This document shows positions 45,884 through 52,764 of a stretch of 64,000 nt of DNA, in pieces. The stretch's first letter is position 1, and every line of letters starts with the position of its first letter. The stretch comes from Curvibacter sp. PAE-UM (lineage in GTDB: Bacteria > Pseudomonadota > Gammaproteobacteria > Burkholderiales > Burkholderiaceae_C). The DNA is taken from the NCBI RefSeq assembly GCF_001432305.1, contig NZ_KQ483358.1:186001-250000 (forward strand), given 5' to 3'. The notes under the pieces were generated by a model, which had not been told where the DNA came from, ran no database searches, and saw only the letters and a program-made list of their open reading frames with translations. A program made the position numbers and the translations under genes.

Positions 45884-47101
45884 ATGGACAGCACGACACA
45901 GCGCCACGGCATCGCCGCGTACCGGCTGCGGTTTTCCGGCAGCGGCAGCGAATACTTCCGGGTCTGGATTGTCAACCTGCTGCTGTCCATCGTCACCCTG
46001 GGCCTGTACACGCCCTGGGCGCGCCGGCGTACCGCGCGGTATTTCTACGACCACACCATGATCGCCGGCAGCCCGCTGGAGTTCACGGCCCCGCTGCGCA
46101 AGATGGTGGTCAGCTTCATCCTCTTCGCCCTGCTCTACGTAGCCTACAAGATCGCGGCCGAGACCGGGCAGGACACCGTGGTCTCCATCTTCATCATCGC
46201 CGCCGCCCTGCTGGCGCCCTACATCTGGGGCAGCGCCATGCGCTTTCGCCTTGCCAGCACGCGCTGGCGCGGCCTGCAGCTGCAGTTCGCCGCGCGCTGG
46301 AAAGACGTCTACGTGGCCAGTTGGCCGATTTTCCTGATGGCTGCGATCTGGGTCGGCATCACCTACGGATTCGATTTCCTGTCCGCCGACCTGCCGGCCC
46401 CTAACTCGCGCACGTCGGGCGGCAACCACGTGCCCGAATGGCCCAACGTGAGCCCGCCCATGCTGGGGCTGATCGCCCTCGGCCTGGTGCTCAGCGTGCT
46501 GTGCATCATCCGCGTGGAGTTCAACTACAAGAGCCTGCTGGTGCTGCGCGCCGGGATCGGCAAACAACACGGCCGCTGGAAACCCGTCTACAGCGACTTC
46601 GTGCGCATCTGGGGTGCGACCATCGTCGTGTTCCTGGCCGGCGTGGCCCTGATCCTGGCGCTGGCCGCCGGCGCGGCCTACACCGTCCAGTCCATGTTCA
46701 GCACCGTGCGTGGCCCGGCCATGTTCGTGCTGATCTTCTTCATCGTGATCGCCGCCATCCTGGGCCTGGTCCTCGCATCGGCGCCGGCCCGCGCCTACCG
46801 CGAAGCCCGCATGTTCAAGCTGATCTGGAGCAATGTGGGTCTGAGCCAGATCGCCCGCTTCAAGTGCGACCTGCAGCACTGGGCCTTTGTTCGCCTGCGC
46901 ATCAAGAACGTTCTGCTCACCCTGCTCACTCTGGGTTTCTACCGGCCCTTCGCCCGCGTCAGCGAATACCGCATGAAGGCCGACGCGGTCACCCTGCACG
47001 TCAAGGGCGGGCTGGACCAGCTGATCGGCGAACTGGTGCGCCAGCAGGACGCAATGGGTGATGCGCTGGCCGACATGGCCGGCCTGGACATCGTCGGCTG
47101 A
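45884..47101 (+). CDS. DUF898 (YjgN-like) membrane protein
   Basis: Polytopic inner-membrane protein of 405 residues with about seven to eight hydrophobic segments. Two homologous halves share the DUF898 pattern (FRVWIVNLLLSIVTLGLYTPWARRR-like stretch in the first half; LRIKNVLLTLLTLGFYRPFA in the second). The role is unknown. The start MDSTTQ has a ribosome site GGGGGAGAG. The next gene, an M48 peptidase, starts 1 bp after the stop, a pairing seen in other Proteobacteria that suggests joint function. Confidence 0.88.
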   Translation: MDSTTQRHGIAAYRLRFSGSGSEYFRVWIVNLLLSIVTLGLYTPWARRRTARYFYDHTMIAGSPLEFTAPLRKMVVSFILFALLYVAYKIAAETGQDTVVSIFIIAAALLAPYIWGSAMRFRLASTRWRGLQLQFAARWKDVYVASWPIFLMAAIWVGITYGFDFLSADLPAPNSRTSGGNHVPEWPNVSPPMLGLIALGLVLSVLCIIRVEFNYKSLLVLRAGIGKQHGRWKPVYSDFVRIWGATIVVFLAGVALILALAAGAAYTVQSMFSTVRGPAMFVLIFFIVIAAILGLVLASAPARAYREARMFKLIWSNVGLSQIARFKCDLQHWAFVRLRIKNVLLTLLTLGFYRPFARVSEYRMKADAVTLHVKGGLDQLIGELVRQQDAMGDALADMAGLDIVG

Positions 47102-47102
47102 T

Positions 47103-48230
47103 ATGAGTGAAGCGCCGAAACCTGTTGCCGCCCCCCTGCGGGCCAAATGGTTCAACGGCCGCCACAGCCGTGCGCGCGAGGTGCTGATCGTTCTGGAAGC
47201 CGGCCCCCGGGGCCCGGCCCTGCATCTGCACGTGGTGGACCTGGCGCATGCCGCCTCGCGCCGCTTCGAATACGACGAGGTCGAGTGGCCGCCGCAGTGG
47301 AGCGCCGGCCGCGCGCCGGAGCGCATCACCGTGGCGCTGCGTGACCATGGCAGCGTGGAGATCGACCAGCCCCTGGCCTGGCAGCAGGCCCTGGCCGCTG
47401 CCGGCGCCCGCCCTGGCCTGGCCCAGCGCATGCAGACCCGCTGGCCCGTGCTGCTGGGTGTGCTGCTCGTGGCCGTGGCCGGCCTCTTGGCCTTCTACCG
47501 CTGGGGCACGCCCTGGGCTGCGGCCCAGCTCAGCCGCCATGTGCCGCTGGAGTGGGAACTCAGCCTGAGCCAGCAGGCCATGGCCCAGGTTGACCAGGCC
47601 TGGCTCAAACCCAGCCAGCTGCCCCCCGAGCGCCAGCAGGAACTGCGCACGCAATTCACCGAACTGCTGACCCGCCTGGAACCCTCGCTCAAGCGCTACC
47701 CGGCCTACGCCCCGCGCTACGAACTGCACTTTCGCCGCGGCATGGGTCCCAACGCCTTTGCCCTGCCCGGCGGCACCTTGGTGATGACCGACGAACTGGT
47801 CGAGGCCGCCGCCAAGCAGGGCCTGGGCGACGATGCGCTGCTGGGCGTGCTGGCGCACGAGATCGGCCACGTCGAACACCGCCACGGCACCCGCCTGGTG
47901 GTGGAACAGGGCGTGCTCAATGTCGGCCTGGGCCTGGCCCTGGGTGACGTCTCCAGCCTGGTGTCGATGACCAGCACGGTGATGACCGGCCTGGCCTACC
48001 GGCGCCAGCACGAGAGCGAGTCCGATTGTTTTGCCCTCGCGCTGATGGCCAGCGCGCAACGGCCCACGGCCCCCATGGCCGATCTGCTGCTGGGGATGTC
48101 CCGTCGTGGCAAGGAAACGGCAGAGCCGGGTGCCAAAGCCGGCGGCAGCACGATGGGGGACTGGTTCAGCACCCACCCGGCCACGCCGGAGCGCGCCGAG
48201 CGGCTCAAGGCCGGCGCGCTCTGCCGCTGA
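47103..48230 (+). CDS. M48-family metallopeptidase, membrane-anchored
   Basis: Zinc peptidase of 375 residues. A cytoplasmic ~110-residue N-terminal part of unknown fold precedes one transmembrane helix (about 118-136, WPVLLGVLLVAVAGLLAFY). The peptidase domain contains the HExxH motif (LGVLAHEIGHVEHRHG) and the third ligand region YRRQHESESDCFALALM, ending with the typical FSTHPATPERAERL. Related proteins (BepA/LoiP/YcaL) act in envelope quality control. It is coupled to the DUF898 gene. Confidence 0.9.
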   Translation: MSEAPKPVAAPLRAKWFNGRHSRAREVLIVLEAGPRGPALHLHVVDLAHAASRRFEYDEVEWPPQWSAGRAPERITVALRDHGSVEIDQPLAWQQALAAAGARPGLAQRMQTRWPVLLGVLLVAVAGLLAFYRWGTPWAAAQLSRHVPLEWELSLSQQAMAQVDQAWLKPSQLPPERQQELRTQFTELLTRLEPSLKRYPAYAPRYELHFRRGMGPNAFALPGGTLVMTDELVEAAAKQGLGDDALLGVLAHEIGHVEHRHGTRLVVEQGVLNVGLGLALGDVSSLVSMTSTVMTGLAYRRQHESESDCFALALMASAQRPTAPMADLLLGMSRRGKETAEPGAKAGGSTMGDWFSTHPATPERAERLKAGALCR

Positions 48231-48250
48231 GGCTTTGGCGAGCCAGCACA

Positions 48251-48398
48251 CAGAACTTGTCCAGCAATCGTAGCGAGCGGCCCGAGCGCAAGGCGGACGG
48301 AGCACAGCCACCGGAACGTACTAAAGGTACGTGAGGATGGCGCGCACCGCCCAACGCGGCGACGGGCAAGCGCAGCAGATTGATGGACAAGTTCTCAG
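48251..48398. repeat. Palindromic repeat element A, copy 2
   Basis: A 148-bp copy of element A between convergent genes. Outer arms AGAACTTGTCCA/TGGACAAGTTCT (12 bp perfect) and CAATC/GATTG differ from copy 1, but base pairing is kept on both sides. The apex is ACGTAC-taaag-GTACGT. The TGA stop of nhaR lies in its right end, as the GTPase stop does in copy 1. Confidence 0.8.
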
Positions 48399-49291
48399 GC
48401 GTGGAACAGGCGGCCGCGTGCCGCCTGCGTGATGGCCGCCACCGCCGGGTGCTTGATGCGCCGCTCGACCGAGACCGCGTAGAACTCCTCCACCAGCTCC
48501 TCGCTGCGGCCGATCACCTCCACGCCATAGTGCGCCACCGTCTCGGCCTCCAGCACGCTGGGGGACATGAAGACGCCCCGGCCCTCGCGGCCGAAGGCCG
48601 TCATCAGCGCGCCGTCGTCGAACTCGCCCACGAAACGCGGCTGGATCTGCTGGCGCGCCAGCCAGCCGTCGAGCTGCTGGCGCACCGAGGAGGCCGCGCC
48701 CTGGATCAGCATGGGCGCGCCGTGCAGGCATTGCGGGAACGCCCCCTGCAGCCGGCTGCGCAGCGCCGGTGCACAGAAGAAGCTCATGGGCGAGGTGCCC
48801 AGGGCGTGGTTGTAGGCCTTGACGCTGATGCGCCGTGTCAGCGGTTCGTCGGCGATCACCAGGTCGAGCCGGTGCAGGGCCAGTTGCGCCAGCAGGTCGG
48901 GGAACTTGCCCTCCACGCCGATCAGGCGCACCGGCACCTCCAGGTCCATGGCCGGCTCCAGCAGGCGATAGGCGACCGACTTGGCCACCGAATCCGCCAC
49001 CCCCACGCGAAAATCCAGCAGGCGCGGCCCGCCCAGCGGCTGGCGCAGCGCAGCCTCCAGCTCGGCCCCGAGCGTGAAGATCTCGTCGGCGTACCCCAGG
49101 GCCACGCGACCGTCATCGGTCAGCTCAAGCTGGCGGCCGCTCTTGCGAAACAGCTTGCGCCCCAGCCTTTCTTCGAGCAGCTTGATCTGCCCGGACAGGG
49201 TTTGAGGCGTTGTGTGTAACTGCTCACCCGCCTTCAATATGCCGCCAGATCGTGCTGCCACCCAGAAATAGTGCAAATGCTTGAAGTTCAT
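48395..49291 (-). CDS. nhaR: LysR-family regulator, NhaR-type
   Basis: LysR-type regulator of 298 residues. The winged-helix N-terminus MNFKHLHYFWVAARSGGILKAGEQLHTTPQTLSGQIKLLEERLG (given here only by its first and last parts: NFKHLHYFWVAARSGG and LSGQIKLLEERLG) is the NhaR signature. The effector domain covers about 95-298 (VGVADSVAKSVAYRLLEPA). NhaR activates the Na+/H+ antiporter gene nhaA in response to sodium; no nhaA lies in the window, so the target may be elsewhere. It is divergent from the Rrf2 gene across 133 bp. Confidence 0.88.
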   Translation of the reverse strand: MNFKHLHYFWVAARSGGILKAGEQLHTTPQTLSGQIKLLEERLGRKLFRKSGRQLELTDDGRVALGYADEIFTLGAELEAALRQPLGGPRLLDFRVGVADSVAKSVAYRLLEPAMDLEVPVRLIGVEGKFPDLLAQLALHRLDLVIADEPLTRRISVKAYNHALGTSPMSFFCAPALRSRLQGAFPQCLHGAPMLIQGAASSVRQQLDGWLARQQIQPRFVGEFDDGALMTAFGREGRGVFMSPSVLEAETVAHYGVEVIGRSEELVEEFYAVSVERRIKHPAVAAITQAARGRLFHA

Positions 49292-49305
49292 GGGAACTCT
49301 TTCAC

Positions 49306-49342
49306 TTCGATTTTCTCGAACTGATTTGTTCGAAAATTCGAA
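49306..49342. promoter_or_regulatory. TTCGAA repeats between nhaR and the Rrf2 gene
   Basis: In the A/T-rich divergent region, TTCGA-ttttc-TCGAA (49306-49320) and TTCGAA-aa-TTCGAA (49329-49342) make imperfect inverted and direct repeats. Such sites suit binding of a dimeric regulator, possibly NhaR or the Rrf2 protein. No experimental support; pattern only. Confidence 0.35.
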
Positions 49343-49424
49343 TTTACCGGAATATCAATCATCCTTACAGTTCTTTGTGCGGGCGCTATCCGTCCGCACA
49401 ACCTGTCTGCAGAAAGGAAACGCC

Positions 49425-49958
49425 ATGCGTTTGAGCGCCAAGAGCCGGTTTGCCGTCGCTGCCATGATCGATCTCGCCCTGCGCGAGAACTTGGGGCCCG
49501 TGCCCCTGAACTCCATCGGGTTGCGGCTACAGATCTCGCTGTCCTATCTGGAACAACTGTTCAGCAAGCTGCGCCAGCAGGGTCTGGTGGAGAGCACGCG
49601 CGGGCCGGGCGGGGGTTACACCCTGGGCCGCAACACGCAGCAGATCAGCGTGGCCGACATCATCCGCGCCGTGGAAGGCCCGCGCGCCCTGCAAGCCGAG
49701 GAAAGCTCGGACACCGGCGAGGCTGGCTGGCAGCTGACGCAGGACCTGTGGAGCGGCCTGAACAGCCGCATGATGGAGCATCTGCAGTCCATCAAGCTGC
49801 AGCAGCTCTGCGAGGAACAACGCGCCAAGGGCGTGCCGCCGGAGACGCGGCCCGCCAGCCGGCGCGGCATCTTCGCCCAGCGCAAAGCCGAAGCCGTCAA
49901 GACCACGGCGCCGAACTCGGTGTTCGCGCTGGCCGCCGCCCTGGCCGGCAAGCGCTAG
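49425..49958 (+). CDS. Rrf2-family regulator, IscR-like but lacking the cluster cysteines
   Basis: Predicted DNA-binding protein of 177 residues. The winged-helix domain is clearly Rrf2/IscR-like (MRLSAKSRFAVAAMIDLAL; ISLSYLEQLFSKLR; STRGPGGGYTLGRN; ISVADIIRAVEGPRAL). In IscR three Cys follow this point; here the loop reads QAEESSDTGEAGWQLTQDLW with none, and the only Cys is Cys129 further on. It therefore probably does not bind [2Fe-2S] in the usual way. A basic C-terminal tail follows. The ATG at 49425 has AAAGGAAA upstream; a longer reading is rejected. The TAG stop lies in the CTAG that flanks a MITE. Confidence 0.85.
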   Translation: MRLSAKSRFAVAAMIDLALRENLGPVPLNSIGLRLQISLSYLEQLFSKLRQQGLVESTRGPGGGYTLGRNTQQISVADIIRAVEGPRALQAEESSDTGEAGWQLTQDLWSGLNSRMMEHLQSIKLQQLCEEQRAKGVPPETRPASRRGIFAQRKAEAVKTTAPNSVFALAAALAGKR

Positions 49959-50235
49959 GGGCCCTCTGCAAAACTCGCGTCGCGCGCGGCGTGGCTTTTG
50001 CGGGATGAGCCGCAAGGCGCAAAACCCAAGGCAAACTTGGACGGCTTGCCTGGTTTTGCAACGCCGCGGATCGCCCGCAAAACCGCGCCCCCGAAGGGGT
50101 TCGGCCAAAAACGGGCCCTTTGCCCACCAAATCGCTTGCGTGTGCCTACGGGCACACGACGCGCGATGTTGGCGGTCAAATCATCCCGTTTTTGACTCGA
50201 ACGCGCATGACGGGAGTTTTGCAGAGGGTCCCTAG
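49955..50235. mobile_element. Element C: IS5-like MITE between CTAG sites
   Basis: A ~281-bp unit (including both CTAG copies) without transposase. Each end reads CTAG followed by GG(G/A)CCCTCTGCAAAACTC, and the similarity continues with CGTC and GCGCG for about 28-30 bp in inverted orientation. CTAG is a target duplication used by IS5-type elements, and the CCTCTGCAAAAC core resembles their inverted repeats. The interior has a further hairpin GTGTGCC-tac-GGGCACAC. The left CTAG contains the stop codon of the Rrf2 gene; the right end lies 17 bp from the rnpB terminator. Short reading frames inside it are not convincing. Confidence 0.75.
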
Positions 50236-50252
50236 AGCAACCCTGCCCCAGG

Positions 50253-50280
50253 AAAATGGGCGCCGCGATGCGGCGCCCAT
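50253..50280 (-). terminator. Intrinsic terminator of rnpB
   Basis: A perfect 11-bp stem (ATGGGCGCCGC, loop ATC, complement) followed on the minus strand by TTTTCC, starting 12 bases after the mature rnpB 3' end. It is a strong rho-independent terminator. Confidence 0.85.
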
Positions 50281-50291
50281 GGGTAGAAGTG

Positions 50292-50620
50292 TGAAGTCAG
50301 CCGATAAGCCGGATTCTGTGCGCCCGCGGTTACCCGCGGTGTGACCGCCATTAATCTGGGCCGGGGGTCGCCCCACCGGCTCGGTGCTACCTACCCGCAC
50401 ACTCGGGGGGCCCCGTCAGCGTGTGCCTATTTGGTATTGCTGCGCGTAGAGATTGCCCGTTTCACCCGCAGCAGGTTGCCCCGCTGCGACTCGTCTCTGT
50501 TGCTCTGATCCTCACCTCACGGTGGAGAGGTGTTACCTCCTACGCTGCCCTGTGCAGTCCGGACGTTCCTCCAGTGCCTGGTTTCCCAGATTGCACCAGC
50601 GGCGGTCTGGCTGACTTCAC
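50292..50620 (-). ncRNA. rnpB: RNase P RNA (class A)
   Basis: Catalytic RNA that removes 5' leaders from tRNA precursors together with RnpA. Read on the minus strand, the 5' end (GAAGTCAGCCAGACCGCCGC) and the 3' end (CCGGCTTATCGGCTGACTTC) pair to form P1. Conserved blocks are visible: GGAGGAACGTCCGGACTGCAC (split as GGAGGAACGTC and CGGACTGCAC) and GTAGGAGGTAACACCTC in CR-I/P3, GGGTGAAACGGGCAATCTC, CAATACCAAATAGGCA of CR-IV, and AGATTAATGGC with ACAGAATCCGGCTTAT of CR-V. Length about 330 nt fits bacterial type A. An extended -10 promoter and a terminator flank it. Confidence 0.96.
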
Positions 50621-50627
50621 GGGCGTG

Positions 50628-50636
50628 ATTATCCCA
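50628..50636 (-). promoter_or_regulatory. Extended -10 of rnpB
   Basis: TGGGATAAT on the minus strand places GATAAT seven bases before the predicted 5' end of rnpB. TG one base upstream makes it an extended -10. No good -35 was found at 17 bp. Confidence 0.6.
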
Positions 50637-50709
50637 GCAAGCGGGGCCTTGCGCCGCCGCGTATCATGGCGACCTCTTCTGCTTGATCGATACAAGCCCA
50701 GGGAATTCC

Positions 50710-52443
50710 ATGATCCGACTGACCGAACTCAAGCTGCCGCTGGAGCACGCGCCCGAGGCGCTGCCCGCCCTCATCGCCAAGACGCTGGGCATCACGCCCG
50801 GTGACATCACCCGCCACACCGTCTACAAGCGCAGCTACGACGCGCGCAAGGCCGAGCTGCAGCAGGTCTACATCGTCGACGTGGAAGTGCCCTCCGCGCT
50901 CGAGACGACGCTGCTGGTCAGGTTCGCCCAGAACGCGCACATCCTTCCCAGCCCGGACCTCGTCTACCACCCGGTCGCGCAGGCCCCCGCCGGTCTGCAA
51001 GAGCGGCCCGTGGTGGTGGGCTTCGGCCCCTGCGGCATCTTCGCGGCGCTGATCCTGGCGCAGATGGGCTTCAGGCCCATCGTGATCGAGCGCGGCACCA
51101 AGGTGCGCCAGCGCACCCAGGATACCTGGGGCCTGTGGCGCAAGCACGTCCTGAAACCGGAGTCGAACGTGCAGTTCGGTGAAGGCGGCGCCGGCACCTT
51201 TTCCGACGGCAAGCTCTACAGCCAGATCAAGGACCCGCGCCACCTGGGCCGCAAGGTCATGCACGAGTTCGTGCGGGCCGGCGCGCCTGAAGAGATCCTG
51301 GTCGAGGCGCATCCGCACATCGGGACCTTCAAGCTGGTCAAGGTGGTGGAAGGCATACGCGAGCAGATCATCGCCCTGGGTGGCGAGATCCGCTTCGAGC
51401 AGCGCGTGACCGATGTGTTGCTGGACGAGACTTCCGGGCAGAAGCGAATCTGCGGCCTGCGGGTGCTGGACCAGGCCACGGGGCAAAGCCATGAGCTGCC
51501 GGCGCGCCATGTGGTGATGGCCCTGGGCCACAGTTCGCGCGACACCTTCGCCATGCTCTGGGATCGCGGCGTGAGCATGTTGGCCAAGCCTTTCTCGGTG
51601 GGCTTTCGCATCGAGCACCCGCAGGGCCTGATCGATCGGGCGCGCTGGGGCAAATACGCGGGCCATCCCCTGCTGGGCGCGGCCGACTACAAGCTGGTGC
51701 ACCACGCGCAGAACGGCCGCGCCGTCTACAGCTTCTGCATGTGCCCGGGGGGCACGGTGGTGGCCGCCACCTCCGAGCCGGGCCGGGTGGTGACCAACGG
51801 CATGAGCCAGTACTCGCGCAACGAACGCAACGCCAATGCCGGCATCGTGGTCGGCATCGAGCCGTCGGACTATCCGGACGGCATCCGCGACGTGGCCGAC
51901 TGGCAGGCCGCTTTCGGCGCCGAGGATGGCCTGCGCTACGCCCTGCAGGCTGCCGCCATGGTCCAGCAGCAACCCGCGCAATACCACCCGCTGGCCGGCA
52001 TCGTGCTGCAGCGCAAGCTGGAGGCCCGGGCCTATGTGCTGGGTGGCAGCAACTACGAAGCACCCGGACAACTCGTAGGGGACTTCATCGCCGGCAAACC
52101 GTCAAAGGACTTCGGCAGCGTGCTGCCCTCCTACAAGCCGGGGGTGCACCTGGGCGATCTGCACGCCGCCCTGCCCGCTTATGCCATCGACGCCATGCGC
52201 GAGGCACTGCCCGCCTTCGGCCGCAAGATCAAGGGCTTCGACATGCCCGACGCCGTGCTGACCGGCGTGGAGACGCGCACCTCCTCGCCGCTGCGCATCC
52301 CGCGCGGCGAGGATCTGCAAAGCCTGAACGTGCGCGGCCTCTACCCGGCCGGCGAGGGTGCGGGTTATGCCGGCGGCATCCTGTCAGCCGGTGTGGACGG
52401 CATCAAGGTGGCCGAGGCACTGGCCCTCGACATGCTGTCATGA
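50710..52443 (+). CDS. FAD-dependent dehydrogenase-like protein (COG2509)
   Basis: Predicted cytoplasmic flavoprotein of 577 residues. An N-terminal ~95-residue domain (RLTELKLPLEHAPEALPALI; RSYDARKAELQQVYIVDVEV) precedes the dinucleotide-binding fold GFGPCGIFAALILAQMG. Further family features are FGEGGAGTFSDGKLYSQI, ALGHSSRDTFAMLWDRGV and the FAD-closing C-terminal segment YPAGEGAGYAGGILSAGVDG. The substrate of this conserved family is not established. The ATG at 50710 is used. It is divergent from rnpB. Confidence 0.9.
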   Translation: MIRLTELKLPLEHAPEALPALIAKTLGITPGDITRHTVYKRSYDARKAELQQVYIVDVEVPSALETTLLVRFAQNAHILPSPDLVYHPVAQAPAGLQERPVVVGFGPCGIFAALILAQMGFRPIVIERGTKVRQRTQDTWGLWRKHVLKPESNVQFGEGGAGTFSDGKLYSQIKDPRHLGRKVMHEFVRAGAPEEILVEAHPHIGTFKLVKVVEGIREQIIALGGEIRFEQRVTDVLLDETSGQKRICGLRVLDQATGQSHELPARHVVMALGHSSRDTFAMLWDRGVSMLAKPFSVGFRIEHPQGLIDRARWGKYAGHPLLGAADYKLVHHAQNGRAVYSFCMCPGGTVVAATSEPGRVVTNGMSQYSRNERNANAGIVVGIEPSDYPDGIRDVADWQAAFGAEDGLRYALQAAAMVQQQPAQYHPLAGIVLQRKLEARAYVLGGSNYEAPGQLVGDFIAGKPSKDFGSVLPSYKPGVHLGDLHAALPAYAIDAMREALPAFGRKIKGFDMPDAVLTGVETRTSSPLRIPRGEDLQSLNVRGLYPAGEGAGYAGGILSAGVDGIKVAEALALDMLS

Positions 52444-52479
52444 CATCGGCACCAGACGACGCGGCAGCATCCTAAACCG

Positions 52480-52764
52480 TCAGCTTTTCGGCGGCTTCGG
52501 GGGAGGAGGGGGAGGTGGTTTGGGCTTGCGCACGCGCGGCGGCGGCGGTGTGTCGGTGCCGGGCGGCACCGGGAGGGCGTCGGGCCCGCAGGCGGCGCGC
52601 ACCGCCGCCCCGTAGGTCGTCAGCGCGTACTGCGAAGGCTCCATCGCATTGCGCTTCCTGAACTCGTTGTAATCGGCCCAGGCCTCGTCACAGGTCTGCG
52701 CCGTGGCTGCGGTGGCCACACCCAGCAAAACGAGCATGACCAGCTTCCTGGCTATCACTTTCAT
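52480..52764 (-). CDS. Small secreted protein with Pro-rich tail
   Basis: Protein of 94 residues with a signal peptide (MKVIARKLVMLVLLGVATA, cleavage near ATAQ) and a mature part of about 70 residues with two Cys (QTCDEAWADYNEF; AACGPDALP) that could pair. The end is a proline/lysine tail (RVRKPKPPPPPPPKPPKS). No family recognised. The start overlaps the stop of the upstream GGDEF/EAL gene by ATGA, so it is made from the same transcript and may assist that protein in the periplasm (inference). Confidence 0.75.
   Translation of the reverse strand: MKVIARKLVMLVLLGVATAATAQTCDEAWADYNEFRKRNAMEPSQYALTTYGAAVRAACGPDALPVPPGTDTPPPPRVRKPKPPPPPPPKPPKS

Noticed and set aside
49281-49424. 48-residue N-terminal extension of the Rrf2 protein
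   Set aside because: It crosses the A/T-rich divergent promoter region; the family starts at MRLSAKSRF, which has its own ribosome site.
49998-50344. Several overlapping 64-86-codon frames in and beside element C
   Set aside because: They follow inverted-repeat DNA and the rnpB 3' region, on both strands and in several frames, with no shared protein features.
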